This document shows, one piece after another, positions 9,516 to 19,275 of a stretch of DNA of 64,000 nt. Each line of letters starts with the position of its first letter. Positions within the stretch are counted from its first letter, which is position 1. The position numbers were made by a program, and so were the translations under genes. Source of the stretch: Actinokineospora pegani (GTDB taxonomy: Bacteria > Actinomycetota > Actinomycetes > Mycobacteriales > Pseudonocardiaceae). The stretch spans positions 1-64,000 of the forward strand of contig NZ_WHOL01000121.1 in assembly GCF_009745975.1 (NCBI RefSeq), written 5' to 3'. A model generated the notes under the pieces. It did not search any database and was not told where the DNA came from. It saw nothing but the letters and a program-made list of their open reading frames with translations.

Positions 9516-9635
9516 TCAGGCGGCGCGCAGCGTGGCCTGCCCGGCTGGGGTCGGCCAGCGCACGCCCCAGGCCCAGCCCGCCTTCTCGAACAGCCGGATC
9601 ACCCGGGCGGAGATGTCGACCTGGCCACGACTCAC
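9516..9635 (-). CDS. 39-residue ORF, possible peptidase remnant
   Basis: GTG start 12 nt downstream of the DUF3159 stop with a weak AGG site. The peptide contains SARVIRLFEKAGWAWGVRW, which resembles the GW-W motif near the C-terminus of M15-type D,D-carboxypeptidases. It is far too short for such an enzyme, so it is either a degraded 3' fragment or a genuine small protein. Low certainty. Confidence 0.25.
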   Translation of the reverse strand: MSRGQVDISARVIRLFEKAGWAWGVRWPTPAGQATLRAA

Positions 9636-9647
9636 CGGGACCTGCGG

Positions 9648-10415
9648 TCACGCCGGGTCGGCGTACTTCTCCCGCAGTCGGTCCTCGACCTCGGCGTCGG
9701 TCTCGCGCTGCTCGACCTCCTGTGCGGTGTGCCGGATCTGCGCCCGGCGCACCGCCCACACCGTCACCGCCAGCGCGATGGCGAACAGGGGGTATCCCAT
9801 GGCCAGGCGGGCGAACGCCAGCCAGCCGGTGAGGTCCTCGTCGTAGAGCCACTTCTGCACGACGTAGCGGGCCGCGAACACCGCGACGAAGGTCAGCGTG
9901 GCGATGTCGTAGCCCAGCCGGGCCTTGCGGTCGCGCCGCCAGCCCCGGCCGTGCCCGTTGAGGGTGGACCAGATGACGCCGACCAGCGGCCACCGGACCA
10001 GCACCGAGGCCAGGAACACCCCGCCGTAGAGCAGGCTGGTCCAGATGCCGAAGAGGAAGAACCCCTTGGCCGAGCCGGTGCGGTAGGCGATGAACGCCGC
10101 GATGGCCACGCCGAAGAAGCCGGAGAAGGCGGGCTGCAACGGCTCCTTGCGCACGAGCCGCAGCACGGTGATGCCCACCGCGACACCGATCGCGGCCCAG
10201 ATGCCGACGGTCAGCCCGAAGAAGGTGTTGGCCAGCACGAACACCACGACCGGCACCGAGGAGTAGATCAGGCCGCCGATGCCGCCCATCTGCTCGAGCA
10301 GCGTCGGGGCGCGCTCCTCGTCGACGGGGTCCTGCCCCGGGGGTGTCTGGCTGGACTCGTCCGGGGGTGTCTGGCTGGACTTGTCCGGGTCCGCCTCGGG
10401 GGCCGGTCGGGTCAT
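9648..10415 (-). CDS. DUF3159 membrane protein (Rv2693c type)
   Basis: 255 residues. An acidic Pro/Gln-rich N-terminus with a near-duplicated SSQTPP stretch is followed by five or six hydrophobic segments between about residues 45 and 215 (for example VPVVVFVLANTFFGLTVGIW) and a charged C-terminal tail. The membrane pattern and the position after an OB-fold gene match the conserved DUF3159 family of actinobacteria. Its function is unknown. It starts 13 nt after the OB-fold gene and should share its transcript. Confidence 0.9.
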   Translation of the reverse strand: MTRPAPEADPDKSSQTPPDESSQTPPGQDPVDEERAPTLLEQMGGIGGLIYSSVPVVVFVLANTFFGLTVGIWAAIGVAVGITVLRLVRKEPLQPAFSGFFGVAIAAFIAYRTGSAKGFFLFGIWTSLLYGGVFLASVLVRWPLVGVIWSTLNGHGRGWRRDRKARLGYDIATLTFVAVFAARYVVQKWLYDEDLTGWLAFARLAMGYPLFAIALAVTVWAVRRAQIRHTAQEVEQRETDAEVEDRLREKYADPA

Positions 10416-10428
10416 GTCACCGATTTCG

Positions 10429-10815
10429 TCAGGGAGCCGTCTGCAGCTCGTAGTACGGGTTGTAGAGCACCTTGCGGCCGTTGCGGACCGCGAGCCTGCC
10501 CTGCGCCTTGACCGTGCGACCGGGCTCGATGCCCGCGATCCGGCGGCGCCCCAACCAGACTAATGTCACGCCCTCGGTCCCGTCGAACAGCTCCGCCTCC
10601 AGCGTGGCGGCCGCGTCCAGCGGGCACAGCTCCACGCTGCGCAGGCGGCCGTAGACCGTCACCACCTCACCGGAGCTGCAATCGCACGCTCGGCGGGCCC
10701 CCTGGGCCGCGGCGTGCTCGGACAGGTCGTCCGCGTCGAGCTCGGCCACGTCCGTGGTGAGCTTCTTGACCAGACGGTGCCAGTACCCGTCCCCTTTGGC
10801 CGTCGACAGGCCCAT
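10429..10815 (-). CDS. OB-fold nucleic-acid-binding protein (Rv2694c type)
   Basis: 128 residues with a single OB-fold (GEVVTVYGRLRSVELCP through TLVWLGRRRIAGIEPGR). Orthologs are annotated as OB-fold nucleic acid binding proteins; the exact partner is unknown. The frame is open further upstream, but ATG at 10815 (MGLSTAKGDGYW) is chosen because GGAGCGG lies 9 nt before it and the upstream extension is not protein-like. First gene of a two-gene unit with DUF3159. Confidence 0.88.
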   Translation of the reverse strand: MGLSTAKGDGYWHRLVKKLTTDVAELDADDLSEHAAAQGARRACDCSSGEVVTVYGRLRSVELCPLDAAATLEAELFDGTEGVTLVWLGRRRIAGIEPGRTVKAQGRLAVRNGRKVLYNPYYELQTAP

Positions 10816-10910
10816 GTCGCACCGCTCCTGGTAGTGGGGACCGGCCCCGACACCGATCCATGCACAATCAGCGTAACCGTGCCCAGAGCCGCGCAATAGG
10901 GGGTCGCAAC

Positions 10911-11648
10911 GTGGATGTGACACAGCCGCGCACCGGCGGTCACACGGCCGTGCTGCTGCCCGGCACCGGCTCCGACGACCGGTTCGTCCGGGCCGTGTTC
11001 GAACGCCCGCTGGCGATCGTCGGCGTGCGGCTCGTGGCGCCCCGCCCCCAGCCCGGTCCCGACCTGCTCACGGCCCATCTGGCGGCCCTGGACGAGGCCG
11101 CGGCGCACGGCCCGGTCCTGGTCGGCGGGATCTCGCTGGGCGCGCACCTGGCGGCCGAGTGGGCGGGCCGCAACCCCGACCGGTGCGCCGGTCTGCTGCT
11201 GGCACTGCCGGGCTGGACGGGTGAGCCCGACGAGGCCCCGGCGGCGGTCGCCGCCACCCACGGCGCGGCGGACGTGCGGGCGCGGGGTGTCGAGGCCGCG
11301 CTGGAGACCGCCGTGGCGGGGGTGGCGCCGTGGCTGGCCGAGGAGCTGACCCGCGCGTGGACCGGCTACGGCCCCGCGCTGGCCGACTCGATGCTGGCCG
11401 CCGCGGGCCACGCCGCGCCGACGGCCGAGGAGCTGGCCCGGCTGGACGTGCCCGCCGGGGTCGCCACCTGCCTCGACGACCCGGTGCACCCGACCGAGGT
11501 GGCCAGGCGGTGGGCGCGGGCGCTGCCGAGGGCGGCGCTGACGACCACGCGCCTGGACATCATGGGGGCCGACCGCGAGGCGCTCGGGCGCGCCGCGGTG
11601 CTCGGACTGCTGCGCGCCCGCTCCGGGCAGACCTTCCAGCCCGGCTAG
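10911..11648 (+). CDS. Alpha/beta hydrolase (Rv2695 type)
   Basis: 245 residues. An LLPGTGSDDRF oxyanion-side loop and a GISLGAHLA nucleophile elbow (GxSxG) are clear; no lid domain is evident. The substrate is unknown. GTG at 10911 has AGGGGG 5-10 nt upstream. Its TAG stop shares bases with the stop of the convergent DUF3710 gene: the two stop codons lie inside one CTAG (11645-11648). Confidence 0.87.
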   Translation: MDVTQPRTGGHTAVLLPGTGSDDRFVRAVFERPLAIVGVRLVAPRPQPGPDLLTAHLAALDEAAAHGPVLVGGISLGAHLAAEWAGRNPDRCAGLLLALPGWTGEPDEAPAAVAATHGAADVRARGVEAALETAVAGVAPWLAEELTRAWTGYGPALADSMLAAAGHAAPTAEELARLDVPAGVATCLDDPVHPTEVARRWARALPRAALTTTRLDIMGADREALGRAAVLGLLRARSGQTFQPG

Positions 11649-12310
11649 CCGGGCTGGCCCGGCTGCTGCTCGCCCTGCTGGGCGGCGGCGATGTGCTCGA
11701 CGATGGCCTGCGGCAGGTCGATCTGCAGCGGGGTGCGCACCGGCATCGGCTGCCCGCCGCGGACCACGACGGTGTTGCGGATCAGCTCGCGCAGGCCCAT
11801 CGCGGAGTTGTCCGCGAGCTGCGGCGGGCCAGCGACCACGCCGCGCAGCATCCAGCGCGGGCCGTCGACGCCGATGAACCGCAACTGCACCTCACCGAGC
11901 GAGGCCGAGAGCTCCTGGCCCCAGTCGCCGACGACGCTGCGGACCGTGGCCCCGTCGGCGCGCAGCTGCTCGGCGAGTTCGCCGCACACCTCCTTCCACA
12001 GCCCGCCCGACTTCGGCGCGGCGTAGCCGTTGAGGGTGAGCTGGCCGAGCTGGGTCAGGATGTGCACCGCGCGCACCGGCCCGGCCGGGTCCATCTCGAC
12101 CTGCAACTGGGCGCCGTCGGGCACCGGGATTCGCAGTGAGCCCAGGTCGAGCCGGGCGAACTGGTCGTCGGGGGCGTCAGCCTCGTCGTAGGGACCCGTC
12201 TCGCCGTCGTCGTCGGCGTCCACGGTGTCCACGTCGTCGAGGACCTCGTCCCGACGCGCCGCGCCCGAACCGTGCCCCACGGCGCCCTTGCGGCGACCGA
12301 ACAGTGCCAC
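11645..12310 (-). CDS. DUF3710 protein (Rv2696c type)
   Basis: 221 residues. After an acidic N-terminus (residues 15-50, Asp/Glu-rich) the conserved DUF3710 core follows (RLDLGSLRIPVPDG, WGQELSASLGEVQLRFIGVD, GPRWMLRGVVAGPP). The family is restricted to actinobacteria, lies next to dut in many genomes, and has no known activity. GTG start at 12310 with GGAGG 4 nt upstream. Confidence 0.92.
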   Translation of the reverse strand: MALFGRRKGAVGHGSGAARRDEVLDDVDTVDADDDGETGPYDEADAPDDQFARLDLGSLRIPVPDGAQLQVEMDPAGPVRAVHILTQLGQLTLNGYAAPKSGGLWKEVCGELAEQLRADGATVRSVVGDWGQELSASLGEVQLRFIGVDGPRWMLRGVVAGPPQLADNSAMGLRELIRNTVVVRGGQPMPVRTPLQIDLPQAIVEHIAAAQQGEQQPGQPG

Positions 12311-12343
12311 TGCTCCTCCGTCCCGACTTCCCTCGTGCGCGGC

Positions 12344-12365
12344 GGACCGGCCGATCTGCCGGTCC
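12344..12365 (-). terminator. Hairpin downstream of dut
   Basis: GGACCGG and CCGGTCC pair across an 8-nt loop, 14 nt after the dut stop and before the DUF3710 start. No T-run, as is usual in high-GC actinomycetes. Confidence 0.4.
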
Positions 12366-12379
12366 CCCAGTCATGCAAG

Positions 12380-12847
12380 CTAGTCCTGCTGTCCAGTGAG
12401 CACAGCGTGCCCGCCGGTCGACCCGTGCCCGCCGGCTCCGCGCTCGGTGTCGTCGAGCGCCTCGACCACGCGGAACACCGCCTGCTCGACCCGCTGCACC
12501 ACCAACTGCGCTATCCGGTCCCCGCGCCGCAGTGCGATCGGCTCCACCGGGTCGTGGTTGACCAGGCAGACCAGCACCTCGCCGCGGAAGCCGGAGTCGA
12601 TCGTGCCCGGCGCGTTGACGATGCCCAGCCCGGTGCGGGCGGCCAGGCCGGAGCGCGGGTGCACGAACCCGGCGTACCCCGCGGGCAGCGCGAGCGCCAC
12701 CCCGGTGCCCACGACCGCCCTGGCACCCGGTTGGAGCACCACGTCGGTCGTCGTCGCCAGGTCCGCCCCCGCATCACCCGGACGGGCGTACGCGGGCAGC
12801 GGGACCCCGGGATCGAGGTGGACGAGCGGGACCTCCACGACGGACAC
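12380..12847 (-). CDS. dut: dUTP diphosphatase
   Basis: 155 residues, the usual length of trimeric dUTPase. All five motifs can be followed: PGDAGADL (motif 1), [14 protein letters not shown] (2), [14 protein letters not shown] (3), [10 protein letters not shown] (4) and the C-terminal Arg/Gly-rich [11 protein letters not shown] (5). It converts dUTP to dUMP plus pyrophosphate, keeping uracil out of DNA and feeding dTMP synthesis. GTG at 12847 is preferred by length and by a TAGTCT -10 box 8 nt upstream; GTG at 12838 is also in frame. Confidence 0.95.
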   Translation of the reverse strand: MSVVEVPLVHLDPGVPLPAYARPGDAGADLATTTDVVLQPGARAVVGTGVALALPAGYAGFVHPRSGLAARTGLGIVNAPGTIDSGFRGEVLVCLVNHDPVEPIALRRGDRIAQLVVQRVEQAVFRVVEALDDTERGAGGHGSTGGHAVLTGQQD

Positions 12848-12855
12848 GAGCGGCG

Positions 12856-12865
12856 AGACTACCCT
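12856..12865. promoter_or_regulatory. Shared bidirectional -10 element (dut / DUF3093)
   Basis: AGACTACCCT reads as TACCCT on the plus strand, 6 nt before the DUF3093 GTG, and as TAGTCT on the minus strand, 8 nt before the dut GTG. The two boxes overlap at a central TA. Only 24 bp separate the two start codons, so both mRNAs should be leaderless or nearly so and the promoters should exclude each other. Confidence 0.65.
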
Positions 12866-12871
12866 GGTGCC

Positions 12872-13363
12872 GTGACCGACTCCTCGGGCGGCACGCGCCC
12901 AGAAGCGACCTCCCCGCCCGCCTACGCCGAGCGGCTGCACGTCACCTGGTACTGGTGGCCGCTGCCCCTGCTGGCAGGCGCCCTCCTCGCCGCGGAGATC
13001 CACATGGGCTACCCCGGCGTGCGGGCGTGGCTGCCCTACGTGATCGTGCTGCCGCTGGTGCTGGTGATGCTGTGGCGCGCCGGGCGGACGCCGGTGCGGG
13101 TGCGCGACGGCAAGCTGCTCGTCGCCGAGGCGAACCTGCCGCTGGAGCACGTCGGCGAGGTCGAGGTGTTCGGCAAGGACGACAAGCGCCAGGTCCTCGG
13201 CAGGCGGCTGGACCCGGCGGCGTTCGTCGCGCACCGCGGTTGGGTGGGCCCGGTGGTGCGGGTGCGCGTGGAGGACCCCGCGGACCCGACCCCGTACTGG
13301 CTGTTCTCCACCCGGCACCCCGAGCGGCTGGCCGCGGCGCTGCGGGCCCGCAGCACGGCGTGA
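12872..13363 (+). CDS. DUF3093 membrane protein (Rv2698 type)
   Basis: 163 residues. Two hydrophobic segments ([18 protein letters not shown] and [16 protein letters not shown], residues about 30-70) precede a cytoplasmic PH-like domain containing [17 protein letters not shown] and [17 protein letters not shown]. The family is conserved beside dut across actinobacteria, with no known function. GTG at 12872 lacks a Shine-Dalgarno but has TACCCT at -12 to -7, so it is probably translated from a leaderless mRNA. Confidence 0.9.
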   Translation: MTDSSGGTRPEATSPPAYAERLHVTWYWWPLPLLAGALLAAEIHMGYPGVRAWLPYVIVLPLVLVMLWRAGRTPVRVRDGKLLVAEANLPLEHVGEVEVFGKDDKRQVLGRRLDPAAFVAHRGWVGPVVRVRVEDPADPTPYWLFSTRHPERLAAALRARSTA

Positions 13364-13365
13364 AC

Positions 13366-13411
13366 GGCCAGGGAGCCGGGCGCCTCGGGTGAGGCGCCCG
13401 GCTCCCTGGCC
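13366..13411. terminator. Bidirectional terminator hairpin, 21-bp perfect stem
   Basis: The arms 13366-13386 and 13391-13411 are exact reverse complements around a GGGT loop. It lies between the convergent DUF3093 and DUF4193 genes and can serve both. Confidence 0.85.
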
Positions 13412-13463
13412 GTGCTGGTCCTGATCGTCCGCGGCGGGGTCTCGGCGGTTCGCCGAGCCTGGC

Positions 13464-13772
13464 TCAGGCGCAGTCGCGGCAGATGTAGGTGCCGCCGCTG
13501 TCCTCCGCCAGTCTGCTGCGGTGGTGCACCAGGAAGCACTTCGAGCAGGTGAACTCGTCAGCCTGCTTGGGGACGACGCGGACAGTCAGGTCCTCGCCGG
13601 AGAGCGCGGACAGGTCCGCGCCCGGCAGCTCGAAGCTCTCCGCTGTGTCGGTCTCGTCGACGTCCACGACGCCGGACTGGTTCTCGTTGCGGCGCGCCTT
13701 AAGCTCCTCGAGGGAGTCCTCGGCGAGGTCGTCGGCCTCGCTGCGCCGTGGTGCGTCGTAGTCGGTCGCCAT
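13464..13772 (-). CDS. DUF4193 zinc-ribbon protein (Rv2699c type)
   Basis: 102 residues: [12 protein letters not shown] start, an acidic middle, and a C-terminal zinc-ribbon-like segment with [15 protein letters not shown] and YICRDCA (two CxxC pairs). DUF4193 is a small, highly conserved actinobacterial family of unknown function. An AGGGG ribosome site lies 8 nt before the ATG. Confidence 0.93.
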   Translation of the reverse strand: MATDYDAPRRSEADDLAEDSLEELKARRNENQSGVVDVDETDTAESFELPGADLSALSGEDLTVRVVPKQADEFTCSKCFLVHHRSRLAEDSGGTYICRDCA

Positions 13773-14285
13773 CTAGTTCACCCCTGCGGTCCTTCAGGAT
13801 GTGGGTCGTGCCGCTGGTCAACGATCCACAGCCCCAGTTTGTGCCCGCCCATTCGCGTGACGGAGGTCTCGCCGGCGACGGTGGGGTCCGGTGCCCGGAA
13901 CAGACGTCCGGGAACAGCGAAGATGATCCCGGCCGAGCCCCGCCGCCACCGGAGCGGCCAGAGGGTAGCCCATGGGGTCCGTGGGTGCGCACACCCCGCC
14001 CAGTGGCGTGTCCGAGCCGTGTCCGTGCTGTGTCCCGGCGCCCACGATCGGGGAGGGCCCCTTGTCGGACCTGCCTCGACGTGGTGCGATCGAGCGGGCA
14101 ACAGGTCACCATGCGCGCTCGGGCGGTCGCGTTCGGCGATCAGGGCTGGTGAGCAACACCCCTTCGCCCGGGTGCCACGCATCCGCCTGGAGCGAATAGG
14201 CTGACCACAACGACAGCCGAACCGGGTCGAGGCCCGGTTCCGATGCCCTCGGGGGTGGGCCGTGGGGCCGATGGGAGGGTCGTCA
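13773..14285. other. Intergenic region between DUF4193 and cei
   Basis: 513 bp with no convincing gene on either strand. It holds divergent regulatory sequence: a TTGACC hexamer on the minus strand (13820 region) that could be a -35 for the DUF4193 gene, and the cei promoter described separately. An 8-bp hairpin (GAACCGGG / CCCGGTTC, 14219-14240) lies in the cei leader. Confidence 0.5.
14172..14202 (+). promoter_or_regulatory. Putative promoter of cei
   Basis: GTGCCA (14172-14177) and TAGGCT (14197-14202) are spaced 19 bp, giving a start near 14209 and a leader of about 77 nt that contains the 8-bp hairpin at 14219-14240. Inference only. Confidence 0.4.
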
Positions 14286-14993
14286 GTGGCTGTCGGTGAG
14301 CGCAGCGCGGGGAACTCGGCGGACCAGCCGTACCGCAGGCGCAGGCCGTTGCCCGCCTTGATCTTCCTGGCCGTGCTCAGCGTGCTGGCCGCGGTGGTGT
14401 GGGTCATCGTCCTGCGGGGCCAGGACGACCCCAACGCGGCCAAGCGCTGCCAGCCCCCGCCCACCTCGCCCGCCCCGCCCGCCGACGGGCAGGCCGTCCC
14501 GACGCTCGGGCAGACGCTCACCCCGGAGTCCCTGGACAAGGTCTCCCCGGCCGCGCCCTCGGGGGTGCTGGCCAGGGTGGTCAACGCCAGCGGCCAGCGC
14601 CGCCAGGCGGGCGCGGTCACCGAGGCGCTGCGCGAGCTGGGCTTCACCCAGGTCACCGACCCGGCCAACGACCTCATCTACTCCGGCGGGACGCTCACCT
14701 GCCGCGCGCAGATCCGGTTCGGGCAGCAGGGCGCGGCCGCGGCCCGAACGCTCAGCATCATCGAGCCGTGCGCCGAACTGGTCCGCGACGAGCGCCAGGA
14801 CGCCACCGTCGACCTGGCCATCGGGCAGCGCTACACCTACCTGCGGCCCAACGCCGACGCGCGCCGCATCCTCGAGCAGCTCATCGACTGGGCGCAGAAC
14901 GGCCCGGTCCAGGGCGGTCTGCAGAACGCCGACGGCACCGGTCCCGCGCTCGACCCGGCCCTCGTCGCGGCGGCCAGGTCCACCCGCTGCTGA
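14286..14993 (+). CDS. cei: Envelope integrity protein Cei
   Basis: 235 residues. A short basic cytoplasmic start (YRRRRPLPA) leads into one membrane helix (ALIFLAVLSVLAAVVWVIVL, residues about 22-41). The extracytoplasmic part carries a LytR C-terminal-type domain (VLARVVNASGQRRQAGAVTEALRELGF). In Mycobacterium the ortholog Rv2700 is needed for cell-envelope integrity. The start at GTG 14286 is fixed by GGGAGGG 6 nt upstream; an in-frame GTG at 14262 lacks such a site. The stop is 4 nt from that of convergent suhB. Confidence 0.9.
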   Translation: MAVGERSAGNSADQPYRRRRPLPALIFLAVLSVLAAVVWVIVLRGQDDPNAAKRCQPPPTSPAPPADGQAVPTLGQTLTPESLDKVSPAAPSGVLARVVNASGQRRQAGAVTEALRELGFTQVTDPANDLIYSGGTLTCRAQIRFGQQGAAAARTLSIIEPCAELVRDERQDATVDLAIGQRYTYLRPNADARRILEQLIDWAQNGPVQGGLQNADGTGPALDPALVAAARSTRC

Positions 14994-14997
14994 CCGG

Positions 14998-15822
14998 TCA
15001 GTCGTACTCGCCGACACCGCACTCGACCAGCGCCGCGCGCAACCCGTCCGCGATCGAGGGCGCGGCGGCGAAGACGATGTCCGCGCCCATCTCGTCGGCC
15101 TCGCCGGGCAGCACGACCCTGGCCCCGGCCTCGCGGGCGATCAGCGCCCCGGCCGCCCAGTCCCACCGGTTGAGGCCGCGCTCGGCGTAGCCGTCGACCC
15201 ACCCGGCCGCGACCGCGCACAGGTCCAGCGCCGCCGACCCGCCCCGGCGCACGTCCCGGACGCGGCCCAGCAGCCGGGCCACGACCTGGGCGTGCTCGGT
15301 GCGGCGGCGCCGGTCGTAGGCGAACCCGGTGGCGAACAGCGTGGTCTCCAGCGACACCGGCGAGTTCACCGACAGCCGCTCGCCGTCGAGGAAGGCCCCC
15401 TGCCCGAGCGCCGCCCGCCACCGCCGCCCGCTCAGCGGCTCCACGACCGCGCCCGCCAGCGAGACGCCGTCGCGCTGCACGGCGACGGACACGGCGTAGA
15501 AGGGGTGGCCGTAGAGGTAGTTGACCGTGCCGTCGATCGGGTCGACGACCCAGGTCAGGCCCGCGCCCTCGACACCGCCCGCTTCCTCCCCCAGCACCGG
15601 CTCGCCGGGCCGCAGCTCGGCCAGCCGGTCGCGGATGAGCTGCTCGGCGGCCCGGTCCCCGGCGGTGACGACGTCGGTGACCGTCGACTTGGTGTCGACG
15701 TCGCGGATGGCCGTCTCCCGGGTGTCCTGGGCGAGCCGGGCGGCGAGCACGGCGACCTGCTCCGCGGTGGCGGCGAGGTCGGCCGGGGTGCTCAGGTCGG
15801 GATCTGTTTCCGTCGTGCCCAC
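14998..15822 (-). CDS. suhB: Inositol monophosphatase family protein
   Basis: 274 residues. The metal-binding signatures are complete: LGEEAGG (first Glu), [15 protein letters not shown] (DPxDGT) and the C-terminal [15 protein letters not shown] (WDxAAG). It dephosphorylates inositol-1-phosphate or related sugar phosphates using Mg2+, which feeds inositol lipid and mycothiol synthesis in actinobacteria. GTG at 15822 is chosen because the family begins near [15 protein letters not shown]. Divergent to ppgK as in Mycobacterium (Rv2701c/Rv2702). Confidence 0.93.
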   Translation of the reverse strand: MGTTETDPDLSTPADLAATAEQVAVLAARLAQDTRETAIRDVDTKSTVTDVVTAGDRAAEQLIRDRLAELRPGEPVLGEEAGGVEGAGLTWVVDPIDGTVNYLYGHPFYAVSVAVQRDGVSLAGAVVEPLSGRRWRAALGQGAFLDGERLSVNSPVSLETTLFATGFAYDRRRRTEHAQVVARLLGRVRDVRRGGSAALDLCAVAAGWVDGYAERGLNRWDWAAGALIAREAGARVVLPGEADEMGADIVFAAAPSIADGLRAALVECGVGEYD

Positions 15823-15904
15823 CCGTCCATCCGACCACAGCGCGGCGGCGGCGGCTAATGTCACGGGCCAACGCCTCACTGAATCGAATTGGAAAGGACC
15901 GGGG

Positions 15905-16666
<762 letters not shown>

Positions 16667-16760
16667 CGCGCCCGCCCCGGATGACCCCGTCTCGGACACC
16701 TGAGCAGGTGCACGAGCACATTTCGGGCTTGGCGCGTCCTCGCGACACGCCGCCCGTCGC

Positions 16761-16766
16761 TACAAT
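16761..16766 (+). promoter_or_regulatory. Putative sigA promoter -10 (TACAAT)
   Basis: TACAAT is a near-consensus -10 hexamer in a very GC-rich context, 111 nt before the sigA start. The -35 region is weak. A start near 16773 would leave a leader of about 105 nt. Confidence 0.5.
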
Positions 16767-16877
16767 GGAACAGGCCCGCGGCTTTCCAGCCCTCCGGGCA
16801 CTCCCCGAACTCCGGCAGCGACCAGGCGTTTTCCGCTTCCGGCCGCAGCCGTGATGGACAGTTGTGAAAGGGCGTAC

Positions 16878-18212
<1,335 letters not shown>

Positions 18213-18227
18213 ACCGCGAGCACCCGC

Positions 18228-18267
18228 CGAGGGGCCGTTCCCGACACTCGTCCGGGGCGGCCCCTCG
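18228..18267 (+). terminator. sigA terminator hairpin
   Basis: A 10-bp perfect stem (CGAGGGGCCG at 18228-18237, CGGCCCCTCG at 18258-18267) lies 16 nt after the sigA stop. Confidence 0.75.
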
Positions 18268-18682
18268 CGGCTGTCCGGGGCGGTCGGTGACAGAGCCCGC
18301 CCCACCCCGGCACCCTGCGTGGCCGCAAAACCATGTGAATCTTATTCAGGTTCACTCCCGACCCCCCGCCCCGAAGCACCCGTTCGGCCGATCAAGTCCA
18401 GATCGTGGTCGCCGGGCCCGTTCGCCCATGGTGAACGAGGTCTCAGGACACCTGCGGTTCAGCCGCCGTTTGGCGGACATATCCCCAGCTCCAGGCCTAT
18501 TTCCGCTCGTCAGTGGGGGTATGGGTCGAGTGACCGGTGATAAATCCTCGCTCGGGAACACTGCCGGGCCGCCGAACGTCTGTAAGAGTAGGAAGTGCGA
18601 CCACGGCGGAGTTTCCGCCTCCGTGACCGCAGCCGAAGAGGGTGCCGGAATCAACCGGCGCCGGGACGGAGGGAGAACTCCC
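18268..18682. other. Intergenic region between sigA terminator and DUF7455 gene
   Basis: No gene is supported. It is less GC-rich than its surroundings and contains an inverted repeat GTGAATC-N7-GGTTCAC (18335-18355; 6 of 7 positions pair), possibly an operator, and a small GGCGGA/TCCGCC hairpin (about 18607-18621) in the presumed leader of the downstream gene. Confidence 0.4.
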
Positions 18683-18868
18683 ATGACGACGACTACGACG
18701 CTCACCCGCCCCGAGCTGACCGCTGCCGACCGCTGCGACCGCTGCGGGGCCGCCGCACAGGTTCGCGCCGTACTTTCCTCCGGAGGAGAGCTCCTGTTCT
18801 GCGGCCACCACGCCCGCGCCCACGAGACCCGCCTGCGCGAGCTGGAGGCCGAGCTCCAGAAGGGCTGA
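18683..18868 (+). CDS. DUF7455 small zinc-ribbon-like protein
   Basis: 61 residues, recalled as the actinobacterial DUF7455 family found just downstream of sigA. Thr-rich start, then RCDRCGAAAQVRAVL and LLFCGHHARAHE, so one CxxC and a CxHH-like pair that could bind a metal. GGAGGGAGAA ends 5 nt before the ATG. Function unknown. Confidence 0.85.
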   Translation: MTTTTTLTRPELTAADRCDRCGAAAQVRAVLSSGGELLFCGHHARAHETRLRELEAELQKG

Positions 18869-18891
18869 CGGTCGAGCGCTGACCGAGACCT

Positions 18892-18929
18892 GCCGAGGGC
18901 CGGCACCCACCAGGGTGCCGGCCCTCGGC
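18892..18929 (+). terminator. Terminator hairpin, 17-bp stem
   Basis: Perfect stem 18892-18908 / 18913-18929 with loop ACCA, 23 nt after the DUF7455 stop. Confidence 0.85.
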
Positions 18930-19082
18930 CCGTCGCTACCGCCCTCGACTGGGCCGTTCCCGACCTCAACCGCCATGTCGCGGCGTACTCGGCGCAGGCG
19001 TCGGCCCCGACCGAGCGGACCGCGAGCGCAGATCCCGTGCGCGACGCTTCACACGCCCCTGGGCTGGACGTTGCTGCGGGGC

Positions 19083-19266
19083 ATGGCAGAGCTGGCCCAG
19101 GAGGTAGACGGGGGCTGGTTCGAGTGGCAGGGGCTGTCCGCGCGGACGGGGGAACGTCGGGGACTCCTCGCTGCTCTACGAGCGAAGCGGACCTGACGAG
19201 CGGCCCGTCTTCCGAATGACGCCCGAGGTGGCCGCCAGAGTGGTCGCCGAAGCCGACCGGCGCTGA
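19083..19266 (+). pseudogene. Frameshifted remnant of a small gene
   Basis: From ATG 19083 one frame reads MAELAQEVDGGWFEWQGLS, then loses protein character near 19154. The next frame reads sensibly from there: SLLYERSGPDERPVFRMTPE to VVAEADRR and a stop at 19266. A single-base change joins them into one 60-residue acidic protein. No family was recognised and no clear ribosome site is present. The rest of 18930-19275 shows nothing else. Confidence 0.3.
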
Positions 19267-19275
19267 GACCGCGGC

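Noticed and set aside
14219-14240. 8-bp hairpin in the cei leader as a riboswitch
   Set aside because: A single stem without any conserved aptamer features; reported only as a hairpin.
18495-18525. GGGTAT hexamer resembling a SigF/SigB-type -10
   Set aside because: No GTTT-type -35 at the needed 14-16 bp spacing.
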